Shown: one piece after another, positions 23,745 to 31,730 of the stretch | Numbering within the stretch: position 1 is the stretch's first letter | Layout: every line of letters starts with the position of its first letter | Assembly: GCF_003253745.1 (NCBI RefSeq) | Contig: NZ_MZXV01000032.1 | Location: 496,001 to 560,000 of the forward strand | Source of the DNA: Mesorhizobium kowhaii | Lineage (GTDB): Bacteria; Pseudomonadota; Alphaproteobacteria; Rhizobiales; Rhizobiaceae | Direction: 5' to 3' | Length of the DNA stretch: 64,000 nucleotides | The notes under the pieces: generated by a model | What the model saw: the letters and a program-made list of their open reading frames with translations, nothing else | The model's database searches: none | Told to the model about the DNA's origin: nothing | Program-made: the position numbers and the translations under genes

Positions 23745-24809
23745 ATGAGCGACGCACTGACGCAGATCCCCGTAACCGTTCTCACCGGCTATCTCGGCGC
23801 CGGCAAGACGACGCTGCTCAATCGCATCCTGTCGGAAAACCACGGCAAGCGTTATGCCGTCATCGTCAACGAGTTCGGCGAAATCGGCATCGACAACGAA
23901 TTGATCGTGGAATCCGACGAGGAAATCTACGAGATGAACAATGGCTGCGTCTGCTGCACGGTGCGCGGCGACTTGATCCGTGTCGTCGAGGGGCTGATGC
24001 GCCGGCCCGGCCGTTTCGACGCCATCGTGGTCGAGACCACCGGCCTCGCCGATCCGGTGCCGGTGGCGCAGACCTTCTTCATGGACGACGACGTGCGTTC
24101 CAAGACCAAGCTCGATGCGGTGGTGACGCTGGTCGACGCCAAGCATCTGCCGCTGCGGCTCAAGGATTCCAGGGAAGCCGAGGACCAGATCGCCTTCGCC
24201 GATGTCGTCGTGCTCAACAAGACCGACCTCGTCACCCCGGAAGAGCTCGCCAAGGTCGAAGCGACGATCCGCGCCATCAATCCGGCGGCGAAGATCCATC
24301 GCACGACACGAGCCGGCGTCGCCCTTTCAGAAGTGCTCGACCGCGGCGCCTTCGACCTGTCCAGAGCGCTGGAAAACGATCCGCATTTCCTCGAGGCGCA
24401 TGACGATCACGATCATCATGACCACGACCACCACGATCACGATGGCCACGATCACCATGACCATGATGGGCACGACCACCATCATCACGCGCATCCTTCC
24501 GACATCCATGACGTGACGGTGCAGTCGGTGTCGCTGCGCGGCGGCGAGATGGACCCGAAGAAATTCTTCCCGTGGATCGAGAAGATCACCCAGATGGAAG
24601 GCCCCAACATCCTGCGGCTGAAGGGCATCATCGCGCTCAAGGGCGACGACGAGCGCTATGTCATCCAGGGCGTGCACATGATCATCGAGGGCGACCACCA
24701 GCGCGCCTGGAAGGACGGCGAGAAGCATGAGAGCCGGCTGGTCTTCATCGGCCGCGAACTCGACGGCGAGCGGCTGAAGAAGAGCTTCGACGCCTGCCAG
24801 GCTGCCTGA
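23745..24809 (+). CDS. CobW-type GTPase / zinc metallochaperone (COG0523) with a His-rich loop
   Basis: 354 residues from the ATG at 23745. Walker A (TGYLGAGKTTLLN, about 14-26), the metal-binding CxCC motif (NNGCVCCTVRGDL, about 66-78) and the NKTD base motif (158-161) are present. Residues 219-250 are nearly all His and Asp (for example HDHHDHDHHDHDGHDHH), a metal-storing loop between the GTPase and the C-terminal CobW domain. Members deliver zinc, or cobalt, to enzymes under metal shortage. The WD40 protein downstream (25092) is its likely partner. No clear Zur site was recognised upstream. Confidence 0.92.
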   Translation: MSDALTQIPVTVLTGYLGAGKTTLLNRILSENHGKRYAVIVNEFGEIGIDNELIVESDEEIYEMNNGCVCCTVRGDLIRVVEGLMRRPGRFDAIVVETTGLADPVPVAQTFFMDDDVRSKTKLDAVVTLVDAKHLPLRLKDSREAEDQIAFADVVVLNKTDLVTPEELAKVEATIRAINPAAKIHRTTRAGVALSEVLDRGAFDLSRALENDPHFLEAHDDHDHHDHDHHDHDGHDHHDHDGHDHHHHAHPSDIHDVTVQSVSLRGGEMDPKKFFPWIEKITQMEGPNILRLKGIIALKGDDERYVIQGVHMIIEGDHQRAWKDGEKHESRLVFIGRELDGERLKKSFDACQAA

Positions 24810-24825
24810 TTTCGCCGTCCTTCTC

Positions 24826-24972
24826 CCTTCTCCCCTTGTGGGAGAAGGTGGATTGGCGCGCAGCGCCAAGACGGTTGAGGGATGCTGGACGGAATGCAGG
24901 CGGTGCCAAACTGGAACACCCCTCATCCGACCGAGCTTCGCTCGGCCACCTTCTCCCACAAGGGGGAGAAGG
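24826..24972. repeat. Palindromic intergenic repeat between cobW and the WD40 gene
   Basis: Arms of about 26 bp, starting CCTTCTCCCCTTGTGGGAGA (24826-24851) and ending with the reverse complement (CCACCTTCTCCCACAAGGGG, 24946-24972). The arms are themselves palindromic. The middle, about 95 bp, carries a CCGAGCTTCGCTCGG hairpin. Elements with these GTGGGAGAAGG-type arms are widespread in rhizobial genomes; a relative is inserted in xdhC at 38421-38557. Confidence 0.85.
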
Positions 24973-25091
24973 AAGAAGCCGCGCTGGCGCCCTCGTCTCT
25001 CCTTACGACGCTCCGAAGCACGGGTTGAGACCTATGGCCCAACCCCGTAAGGGTGAGTCGCAAGCAGAATCTTAAATGGAAATAGTCTCCC

Positions 25092-26066
25092 ATGCCGACC
25101 GTCGCCCCGCTTGATCTCGAAGGCCATTGCATCGCCGCCGTCTTCCTCGGCGACGTGCCGCATTTCGCGATGGCCGACGGCGCCGTCCATCGGCTCGACC
25201 ATGGTCACAAGACGGTGCAAGCCAATGACGGACTGCTCGCCGCCTTCCATGACCCGGCCAATGACCGGCTGATCACCGGCGGCGAGGACGGCAAGGTGTT
25301 TGCCGTGAAAGCAGGCAGCGAGGCCACGGAACTGGCCAGCTCGGCCAGGAAGTGGATCACCAGCGTCGCTGCCGGACCGCAGGGCGCCATCGCCTATGCG
25401 ACGGGCAAAACCGCCTTCGTGCGCTTCGCCGACGGCAAGACCAGGGAATTTACCCATCCGCGTTCGGTCGAGGGGCTGGCGTTCTCGCCCAAGGGCATGC
25501 GCTTCGGTGTTGCCCGCTACAATGGCGCGACGCTGCATTTTCCGGCCGCCGAGGGCAAGCCGGTGGAGCTCGAATGGGCCGGTGCCCACACCGGCATCAC
25601 CTTCTCGCCCGATGGCGCCTTCCTTGTCACCACCATGCAGGAAAACGCGCTGCATGGCTGGAAGCTCGCCGACGGCAAGCACATGCGCATGACCGGCTAT
25701 CCCGGCAAGGTCAAAAGCCTGTCGTGGAGCGTGAAAGGCAAGTGGCTGGCGAGTTCCGGCGCGCCGGCGGCGATCGTCTGGCCGTTTTCGGGCAAGGACG
25801 GCCCGATGGGCAAAGCGCCGCTGGAACTTGGCACGCGCGGCAACGCCATGGTGACGGCGGTCGCCTGCCACCCGAGCCAGGATGTCGTCGCCGTCGGCTA
25901 TGATGACGGCATGGTGATGGCGGTGCGCTTCGCGGACGCCAAGGAAGTGCTGTTGCGGCGGCCAGGCAAGGGCGCGATCACCTCGATGATGTGGGACAAG
26001 GAAGAACGCCGCGTCGCCTTCGGCAGTGCGGCCGGCGATTGCGGCGTCATCGACATCACCGCATAG
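25092..26066 (+). CDS. WD40-repeat protein, cobW neighbour
   Basis: 324 residues made of about seven WD40-like blades, for example LDHGHKTVQANDGLLAAFHD, GLAFSPKGMRFGVARYNGAT, GITFSPDGAFLVTTMQENAL and AVACHPSQDVVAVGYDDGMV. No signal peptide is seen, so it is cytosolic. WD40 genes directly downstream of COG0523 GTPases recur in alphaproteobacteria, which suggests that this beta propeller works with the metallochaperone or acts as its target (inference). The gap of 282 bp holds a palindromic repeat. Confidence 0.88.
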   Translation: MPTVAPLDLEGHCIAAVFLGDVPHFAMADGAVHRLDHGHKTVQANDGLLAAFHDPANDRLITGGEDGKVFAVKAGSEATELASSARKWITSVAAGPQGAIAYATGKTAFVRFADGKTREFTHPRSVEGLAFSPKGMRFGVARYNGATLHFPAAEGKPVELEWAGAHTGITFSPDGAFLVTTMQENALHGWKLADGKHMRMTGYPGKVKSLSWSVKGKWLASSGAPAAIVWPFSGKDGPMGKAPLELGTRGNAMVTAVACHPSQDVVAVGYDDGMVMAVRFADAKEVLLRRPGKGAITSMMWDKEERRVAFGSAAGDCGVIDITA

Positions 26067-26074
26067 TCTGGGGT

Positions 26075-26539
26075 TTATTCGGCTCCGCAGGAGACCTTGC
26101 CGGTCAGTTCGACCGGCTGGCCATCCTTGTCCGCGTCGGCGGCATTGTCATAGATGGCAAGCCTGTACTGTCCGTCATAGACGCCTTCGTCGCTGGCCTT
26201 GGTCAGAATCGTCAGTTCGACATAGTTGTAGGCATTTGCGAGCTGATGCTCGTGGTAGATGTTCAGCCGCAGCTCCTTGTTGTCGAGCCAGTACTGGGTG
26301 AGGTTGGAATCCTCGAACGTGGTCTTGCGCAGGTCGTCAGCGACGGGCCGCCCGAGAATTTCAAGGGTGCCGCTGAAATTGAAGGTCGGGCCGCCCATGC
26401 CTCTGGTGACGCCGGCACCGACGTCGAACTTCACCGCCGTATCGTCGACGTTGCACCAGATGCCGCCGGATGCGGAAGCGGCGACCACCGAGCCAAGCAG
26501 CGCCAGCGCCGACATTATCACTGTGAAAACAACCGCCAT
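26075..26539 (-). CDS. Exported hypothetical protein
   Basis: 154 residues with a signal peptide (MAVVFTVIMSALALLGSVVA to ASASG). The mature domain is beta-rich, with one early Cys (GGIWCNVDDTA) and one at the end (GKVSCGAE), and FNFSGTLEILG, NKELRLNIYHEHQ and VYDGQYRLAIYDN between. Such a layout suggests a small disulfide-closed beta sandwich in the periplasm. No family name is given. It is convergent with the WD40 gene. Confidence 0.65.
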   Translation of the reverse strand: MAVVFTVIMSALALLGSVVAASASGGIWCNVDDTAVKFDVGAGVTRGMGGPTFNFSGTLEILGRPVADDLRKTTFEDSNLTQYWLDNKELRLNIYHEHQLANAYNYVELTILTKASDEGVYDGQYRLAIYDNAADADKDGQPVELTGKVSCGAE

Positions 26540-26553
26540 TGGTCAATCCTCGG

Positions 26554-26760
26554 TCAGGATAGGTCTTCCATATCAGGGTAGCTACGATATATCTCGGCAA
26601 TGATATCCACTTCTATTTTTCCAACAGTTATCCCAATGGCCTTGTGCAGACGCCGCATCTCCTCGGTATCCCAATCACTAGTTAATTTGACAATCTCAAG
26701 AAGACGCCTCGTGACATCAATACTTATGTCCTTTGCCTGAAGCGCAAATTCCCTATCCAT
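26554..26760 (-). CDS. Small AT-rich orphan gene
   Basis: 68 residues from the ATG at 26760, chosen for the GGGGAG box upstream. It is helical and charged (VTRRLLEIVKLTSDWDTEEM, IEVDIIAEIYRSYPDMEDLS). Codon use and base composition are clearly more AT-rich than every neighbour, which suggests recent acquisition. No family is recognised. Confidence 0.5.
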   Translation of the reverse strand: MDREFALQAKDISIDVTRRLLEIVKLTSDWDTEEMRRLHKAIGITVGKIEVDIIAEIYRSYPDMEDLS

Positions 26761-26926
26761 TTTATGCTCCCCGCATTTGCTTGGCCCGACACCGATCCGC
26801 ATTGACGCCGAGCTCGCGGGCCGGGTCAAGCGCCGGCCGCAGATCCTGAACCAATCCAGCAGGCCTTTGCGGCCAATTGCGATTCATCACGTCGATTGAC
26901 TAAGGTGGCGGACCAAAGGGGTTTTC

Positions 26927-28309
26927 ATGCACAGCAGCGACAGTTCAAGGACGTCCATCGGCGGCATCGATCGCGGCCGTGTTGCCGATCTGCTGGAGAT
27001 CGAGGCGGCAGCCTTCCGCAAGGCGCGGCCGAAATCGCAGGCGAAGGTCGGCAATGGCCTGCCGGGCTTCTTCGGTGGCGTGCCGATGCACTGGATGAAT
27101 GACTGGCCGACACCGTTTCCGATCCTGGTCGATAGCGCCAGGGGCGCCACGATCACCGATATCGACGGTATCAGGCTCGACGATTTCTGCCTCGGCGACA
27201 CCGGCTCGATGTTCGGCCATTCGCCGCCGCCGGTGGCGCGCGCCATCCGCCGCCAGGCCGGACGCGGCCTGACCTATATGCTGCCCTCCGAAGACGCGCT
27301 GGCCATCGGCCCGCTGCTGCAGCAGCATTTCGGCCTGCCGTTCTGGCAGATCGCGACGACGGCGACCGACGCCAACCGCTTTGCGCTGCGGGTTGCCCGC
27401 GCCGTCACCGGGCGCGAAAAAATCCTGGTCTTCAACGGCTGCTATCACGGCTCGGTCGACGAGACGATGGTGCGGCTCGTCGACGGCAAGCCGGTCAACC
27501 GGCCGGGGCTGGCAGGCGAATTCCGCGACCTGACCCGCACCGCCAAGGTGATCGAGTTCAACGACGTCGCCGCACTGGAAGCCGCCCTCAAGGACAAGGA
27601 CGTCGCCTGCGTCATCGCCGAGCCGGTGCTGACCAATTCCTGCATGGTGCTGGCTGACCATGACTTCCACGACGCGCTGCGCAGGCTGACGCGCGAAGCC
27701 GGCACGCTGCTCCTGATCGACGAGACGCATACGATCTCGACCGGCCCGGGCGGCTACACCAGGAAATACGGCCTGGACCCGGACTTCTTCGTGCTGGGCA
27801 AGCCGATCGCCGGTGGTGTGCCGGCGAGCGTCTGGGGCATGAGCGACGATGTCGCCTCGCGCTACGCCGCCTACAACAGGGAGAAGGAGCCGGGGTATTC
27901 CGGCATGGGCACGACGCTCTCGGCCAACCCGCTGCAGTTCGCTGCGATGCGCGCCACGCTCGAAGAGGTGATGACCGAGGAAAACTACGCCCGCATGGAC
28001 CATCTGGCGCGGCGACTCGATGCCGGGCTGACCGGCGTGATCGACCGCTACCGCTTGCCCTGGCATGTCGCCCGCGTCGGCGCCCGTGTCGAGTTCATCT
28101 GCGCGCCCGGCCCGCTGCGCAATGGCGCCGAGGCTGAGATGGCGCATGCGCCGGAACTGGAAGCCGCCATCCATGTCGCGCTGGTCAATCGCGGCGTGCT
28201 GATCGCGCCGTTCCACAATATGATGCTGATCTCGCCGGCGACCACCGGTGCCCAGGTCAACCGGCTGATCACCGCCTTCGGCGCGGTTGCGGCAAAGCTT
28301 GCGGCATGA
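26927..28309 (+). CDS. Class III (PLP-dependent) aminotransferase
   Basis: 460 residues. The fold-type I class III layout is clear: FGHSPPPVARAIRRQ, the PLP phosphate region TTATDANRFALRVARA, FNGCYHGSVDETMV, the cofactor Asp region LLIDETHTISTGPGG and the Schiff-base Lys in FFVLGKPIAGGVPASVWG. It resembles glutamate-1-semialdehyde aminomutase and omega-amino-acid:pyruvate transaminases. The glutamine-synthetase homologue follows 46 bp later, so both may process one amine (inference). Confidence 0.9.
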   Translation: MHSSDSSRTSIGGIDRGRVADLLEIEAAAFRKARPKSQAKVGNGLPGFFGGVPMHWMNDWPTPFPILVDSARGATITDIDGIRLDDFCLGDTGSMFGHSPPPVARAIRRQAGRGLTYMLPSEDALAIGPLLQQHFGLPFWQIATTATDANRFALRVARAVTGREKILVFNGCYHGSVDETMVRLVDGKPVNRPGLAGEFRDLTRTAKVIEFNDVAALEAALKDKDVACVIAEPVLTNSCMVLADHDFHDALRRLTREAGTLLLIDETHTISTGPGGYTRKYGLDPDFFVLGKPIAGGVPASVWGMSDDVASRYAAYNREKEPGYSGMGTTLSANPLQFAAMRATLEEVMTEENYARMDHLARRLDAGLTGVIDRYRLPWHVARVGARVEFICAPGPLRNGAEAEMAHAPELEAAIHVALVNRGVLIAPFHNMMLISPATTGAQVNRLITAFGAVAAKLAA

Positions 28310-28355
28310 GACAAGCGGCTAACAAATGGGCGCGCCAAGCAAAGCCGGACAGATC

Positions 28356-29741
28356 ATGACCTCACCTTCGGGCTCGACGCCCACCGAGGCGCAAGCCTTT
28401 CTCGACGCCCATCCCGAGATCGAAGCCTTCGATATCGTGCTGACCGACGCCAATGGCGTCGGCCGCGGCAAGATCGTGCGCCGGCATGAGCTGAAAAGCA
28501 TCTTCGAGGGCGGCCGGCATATGCCGATCTCGATCCTCGGCCTCGACATCACCGGCGAGGATGTGCACGAAACCGGTTTGATCTGGACCACTGGCGACGG
28601 CGACCTCAGGGCATGGCCGATCCCCGGCACGCTAGTACCGCTCTACGGTACAAATCCGCCGCGCGGCCAGCTGCTGATGGCGATGTATCACCTCGACGGC
28701 CAGCCAATGTCGTCGGATCCGCGGCTGGCGCTGGCACGGCAGGTCGATATCCTCGCGGCCAAGGGTCTTTATCCCGCTGGCGCCTTCGAGCTGGAATTTT
28801 TTCTCCTGGCCAATGAGCGCGACGCCGACGGCAAGGTGCAGCCGGCGCGCGCCGTGCTCGACGGCCGTGTCTCGGGCAAGACCGAAGTCTATTCCGTCGA
28901 CCATCTGCACGGCATGGAGCCGCTGTTCTCCGACATCTATGCGGCGGCCAAGGCACAAGGCATTCCGGCCGAGACGGTGATTTCCGAATATGCGCCCGGC
29001 CAGTACGAATTGACGCTGAACTACCGCAAGGACGTGATGCGGGCGGCCGACGATCTGGTCATGCTGAAGCGGCTGGTGCGGGCGCAGGCGCGCCGCCACG
29101 GCGTCACCGCCTGTTTCATGGCCAAGCCGATCGAGAAATATGCCGGCTCGGGCATGCATTTCCATGTCTCGCTGCAGGACAAGGCCGGCCGAAACGTCTT
29201 CGCCGAATCTGGCGGCGAGAGCTGGTCGCTGCCGCTGCTGCAGGGGCTCGGCGGCCTGATCCAGACGATGGCCGAATCAATGCTGGTGTTTGCGCCACAC
29301 GCCAATTCCTGGCGGCGCTTCGTGTCGCAATCCTATGCGCCAGTGGCGCCGACCTGGGGCGTCAACAACCGTTCGGTGGCACTGCGCGTGCCGGCGGGCG
29401 ATGCGAAAAACCGGCGCATCGAGCACCGGCCATCGGGCGTCGACGCCAACCCCTATCTGATCGCCGCGACGGTGCTGGCCGCCATCATCAAAGGTCTCGA
29501 TGAAGGTCTCGATCCTGGCCCGGAAACGACAGGCAATGGTTATGAGGCAGCGATCACGCGCACGACGATGCCGGTCGACTGGCGCGCCGCGATCGAGGCG
29601 GCGAGGGCGTCGAGCTTCCTGAAGGGCGCGCTCGGCGAAGACCTGCACCGCACCTTCGTGGCTATCAAGCAATCCGAATACCTGCGCGTGGCGCGCACGG
29701 TCAGCGAACTGGATTATCACCTCTATCTGCACGAGGTGTGA
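28356..29741 (+). CDS. Glutamine-synthetase family protein (gamma-glutamyl-amine ligase type)
   Basis: 461 residues from the ATG at 28356, with GGA six bases before it; an ATG at 28326 is possible. The beta-grasp start (AFDIVLTDANGVGRGKIVRR) and the catalytic domain (SEYAPGQYELTLNYRKD, the ATP/metal motif SGMHFHVSLQD, NRRIEHRPSGVDANPYL) are those of the GlnA superfamily, and the size fits PuuA-like ligases rather than GlnA. They join glutamate to an amine. The pairing with a class III aminotransferase matches polyamine or alkylamine use, and a C26 gamma-glutamyl hydrolase lies at 15525. Confidence 0.9.
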   Translation: MTSPSGSTPTEAQAFLDAHPEIEAFDIVLTDANGVGRGKIVRRHELKSIFEGGRHMPISILGLDITGEDVHETGLIWTTGDGDLRAWPIPGTLVPLYGTNPPRGQLLMAMYHLDGQPMSSDPRLALARQVDILAAKGLYPAGAFELEFFLLANERDADGKVQPARAVLDGRVSGKTEVYSVDHLHGMEPLFSDIYAAAKAQGIPAETVISEYAPGQYELTLNYRKDVMRAADDLVMLKRLVRAQARRHGVTACFMAKPIEKYAGSGMHFHVSLQDKAGRNVFAESGGESWSLPLLQGLGGLIQTMAESMLVFAPHANSWRRFVSQSYAPVAPTWGVNNRSVALRVPAGDAKNRRIEHRPSGVDANPYLIAATVLAAIIKGLDEGLDPGPETTGNGYEAAITRTTMPVDWRAAIEAARASSFLKGALGEDLHRTFVAIKQSEYLRVARTVSELDYHLYLHEV

Positions 29742-29759
29742 GCCAGATCGCCGACAGGT

Positions 29760-31019
29760 TCAGCGGATCAGGATCGCCCTGAGATCGTTGACATTGGTTC
29801 CCGTCGGGCCGGGCACGAAAAGATCGCCGACGGCATAGAAGGCCGTCCAGGCATTGTTGCCCGCAAGCATCGCCTTGGCGTCCACACCCGCCGCCCTCAT
29901 GCGCGACACGGTCGAGCCGTCGGCGAAGGCGCCGGCATTGTCCTCCGAACCGTCGATGCCATCGGTGTCGGCGGCCAGCGCGTGGATGCCGTCCACGCCG
30001 TTGATACCAATGGCGAAGGCGAGCAGGAATTCCGAGTTGCGGCCGCCTTTGCCCTTGGCGCGCAAGGTCACTGTTGTTTCGCCGCCGGACAGGATCAGCA
30101 CCGGCTTGGGGAATGGCCGGTTGCGCATCGCCACTTCGCGCGCGATGGCCGCATGGACGCCGCCGACCTCGCGCGCCTCACCCTCGATGGCGTCGGAGAG
30201 GATGACGGCTTCGACGCCTTGCCGCTTGGCTTCCGCCGCCGCCGCTTCAAGCGACACGCCGGCCGAGGCGATCAGATGCACCTCATTGCGTGAAAAGCGC
30301 GGATCACCAGGGTTTGGTGCATCGGCGGCCGGCGCGTTGATATGCGCCATCACCGCAGCCGGCAGCTTCATGCCATAGACTGCGATCGACGCCAGCGCGT
30401 CCTCGCGGCTGCCGGTGTCGGGGACGGTCGGACCGGAGGCGACCAGGGCAGGATTGTCGCCGGGAATATCGGAAACGACCAAGGACACCACCCTGGCCGG
30501 CCAGGCGGCGGCCGCCAGCCGGCCACCCTTGATGGTGGAAAGATGCTTGCGGATGGTGTTCATCGCCGCGATCGGCGCACCGGAAGCGAGCAGCGCCTCG
30601 TTGACGGCGATCTCGTCGGCCAGCGTCAGGCTGCCGGCAGGCGATGGCAAGAGCGCCGAGCCGCCGCCGGAAATCAGTGCCACGACCAGATCGTCGGCTG
30701 TCAATCCCTGTACCTTGGCGAGCAGGCGTTGCGAGGCTTCAAGGCCGGCCGCGTCCGGCACCGGATGCGCCGCCTCGATGATCTCGATGCGCTTGCAGGT
30801 CGCGCCATAGCCGTAGCGGGTGACGACCAGCCCTTCGATCGGGCCGTCCCAGACCTTCTCGAAGGCCGCCGCCATCTGCGCCGAGCCTTTTCCGGCGCCG
30901 ATGACGATGGTGCGGCCCTTGGGCTTCGCCGGCAAATGATCCCGGATGGTTCGCCGCGGATCGGCGGCGGCGACGGCCGCGTTGAAGATGGAGGTCAGGA
31001 ATATCTTCGGATCGCTCAT
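29760..31019 (-). CDS. Glycerate 2-kinase (DUF4147/MOFRL family)
   Basis: 419 residues from the ATG at 31019, which overlaps the stop of the UPF0303 gene (ATGA). N-terminal part: TIVIGAGKGSAQMAAAFEKV, the nucleotide loop LISGGGSALLPSPAG and SDIPGDNPALVASGP. C-terminal MOFRL motif: SGGETTVTLRAKGKGGRNSE, then LAADTDGIDGSEDNAGA. The enzyme phosphorylates D-glycerate to 2-phosphoglycerate. In a cluster that turns purines to glyoxylate it completes the route to central metabolism through the glycerate pathway (inference). Confidence 0.92.
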   Translation of the reverse strand: MSDPKIFLTSIFNAAVAAADPRRTIRDHLPAKPKGRTIVIGAGKGSAQMAAAFEKVWDGPIEGLVVTRYGYGATCKRIEIIEAAHPVPDAAGLEASQRLLAKVQGLTADDLVVALISGGGSALLPSPAGSLTLADEIAVNEALLASGAPIAAMNTIRKHLSTIKGGRLAAAAWPARVVSLVVSDIPGDNPALVASGPTVPDTGSREDALASIAVYGMKLPAAVMAHINAPAADAPNPGDPRFSRNEVHLIASAGVSLEAAAAEAKRQGVEAVILSDAIEGEAREVGGVHAAIAREVAMRNRPFPKPVLILSGGETTVTLRAKGKGGRNSEFLLAFAIGINGVDGIHALAADTDGIDGSEDNAGAFADGSTVSRMRAAGVDAKAMLAGNNAWTAFYAVGDLFVPGPTGTNVNDLRAILIR

Positions 31020-31519
31020 TTTGCTTCCGGCGGCAGCGCGAGCTCTCGCCCATTGATGCCCAAATGGTTGCACAGCGCCTCGACAACGACGCCATGATCC
31101 TGGCGCTCCGGTAGGCCTGAGACGGCGATCACACCGATGACACCGGCACCCTTGACCGTGACCGGGAAACCACCGCCGGCCAGCACATAGTCAGCAATAT
31201 CCAGCCCTTCGCCGATCTTGAAGGTGCGATCGGGGCGCTGCTGTTCCAGCACCATGCGGTAGGTGCTTTTCAAGAACCGCTTGACGACATTGATCTTGCG
31301 CCGCGCCCAGTCCGGATTGGAAGCGTTCGAACCCGGCATCGCGGCATAGAACAGCGGCCGGTCGAAGGTCCTGATGTCGACGATAACAGGCAGGTTCTCA
31401 GTCAGCGCCCGGTCACGGATGGCCGAACCGATCTTGAAGGCCACAGCCTCATCGAAGGCGGGAAAGACAAGGATCTCTTCCTGTCTCTTGATCAGTGCGA
31501 TGTCGTCAGCAACGGCCAT
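31016..31519 (-). CDS. UPF0303 / haem-degrading-domain (GlcG-HbpS-like) protein
   Basis: 167 residues. The typical family start is IALIKRQEEILVFPAFDEAV, with the later motif FYAAMPGSNASNPDWARRKI and the core ADYVLAGGGFPVTVKGAGVI then VSGLPERQDHGVVVEAL. GGGGAA stands upstream of the ATG. The fold is shared with HbpS and GlcG, but the biochemical role is unresolved. It is coupled to the glycerate kinase gene and follows guaD on the same strand. Confidence 0.88.
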   Translation of the reverse strand: MAVADDIALIKRQEEILVFPAFDEAVAFKIGSAIRDRALTENLPVIVDIRTFDRPLFYAAMPGSNASNPDWARRKINVVKRFLKSTYRMVLEQQRPDRTFKIGEGLDIADYVLAGGGFPVTVKGAGVIGVIAVSGLPERQDHGVVVEALCNHLGINGRELALPPEAK

Positions 31520-31590
31520 GTCGTTCCCCTGTCAACTTCGCCGCACGCTTTGACCGATGGCCGCCGCCGGGTCAAGCGTCGCAGACGGAA

Positions 31591-31730
31591 GGTATGTTGA
31601 GATTCAGGTGAGGCCGAGTCGAAAATGGTGGCTTCCGAGAACCGGAGCGGAGCGTACTTGAAGTACGTGAGCACCGGAAGCGCAGGGAGCCGCCATTTGC
31701 AGACCGGCATCGCCTGAATCTCAACATGCC
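31591..31730. repeat. Intergenic repeat B, second copy of the 20597 element
   Basis: Begins GGTATGTTGAGATTCAGGT and ends TCAACATGCC (inverted repeat with one mismatch). The core shares GAACCGGAGCGGAGCGTACT, GTACTT-G-AAGTAC and GTGAGCACCGGAAGCGCAG with copy A. Its last base is the first base of the guaD stop on the complement. Confidence 0.85.

Noticed and set aside
22800..24299. Single 499-codon minus frame joining the dioxygenase-like gene to sequence opposite cobW
   Set aside because: Only the part from the ATG at 23546 has a signal peptide and domain; the N-terminal extension is antisense to the CobW GTPase.
26945..28216. Minus-strand open frame of 423 codons opposite the aminotransferase
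   Set aside because: Shadow of the codon-biased aminotransferase gene.
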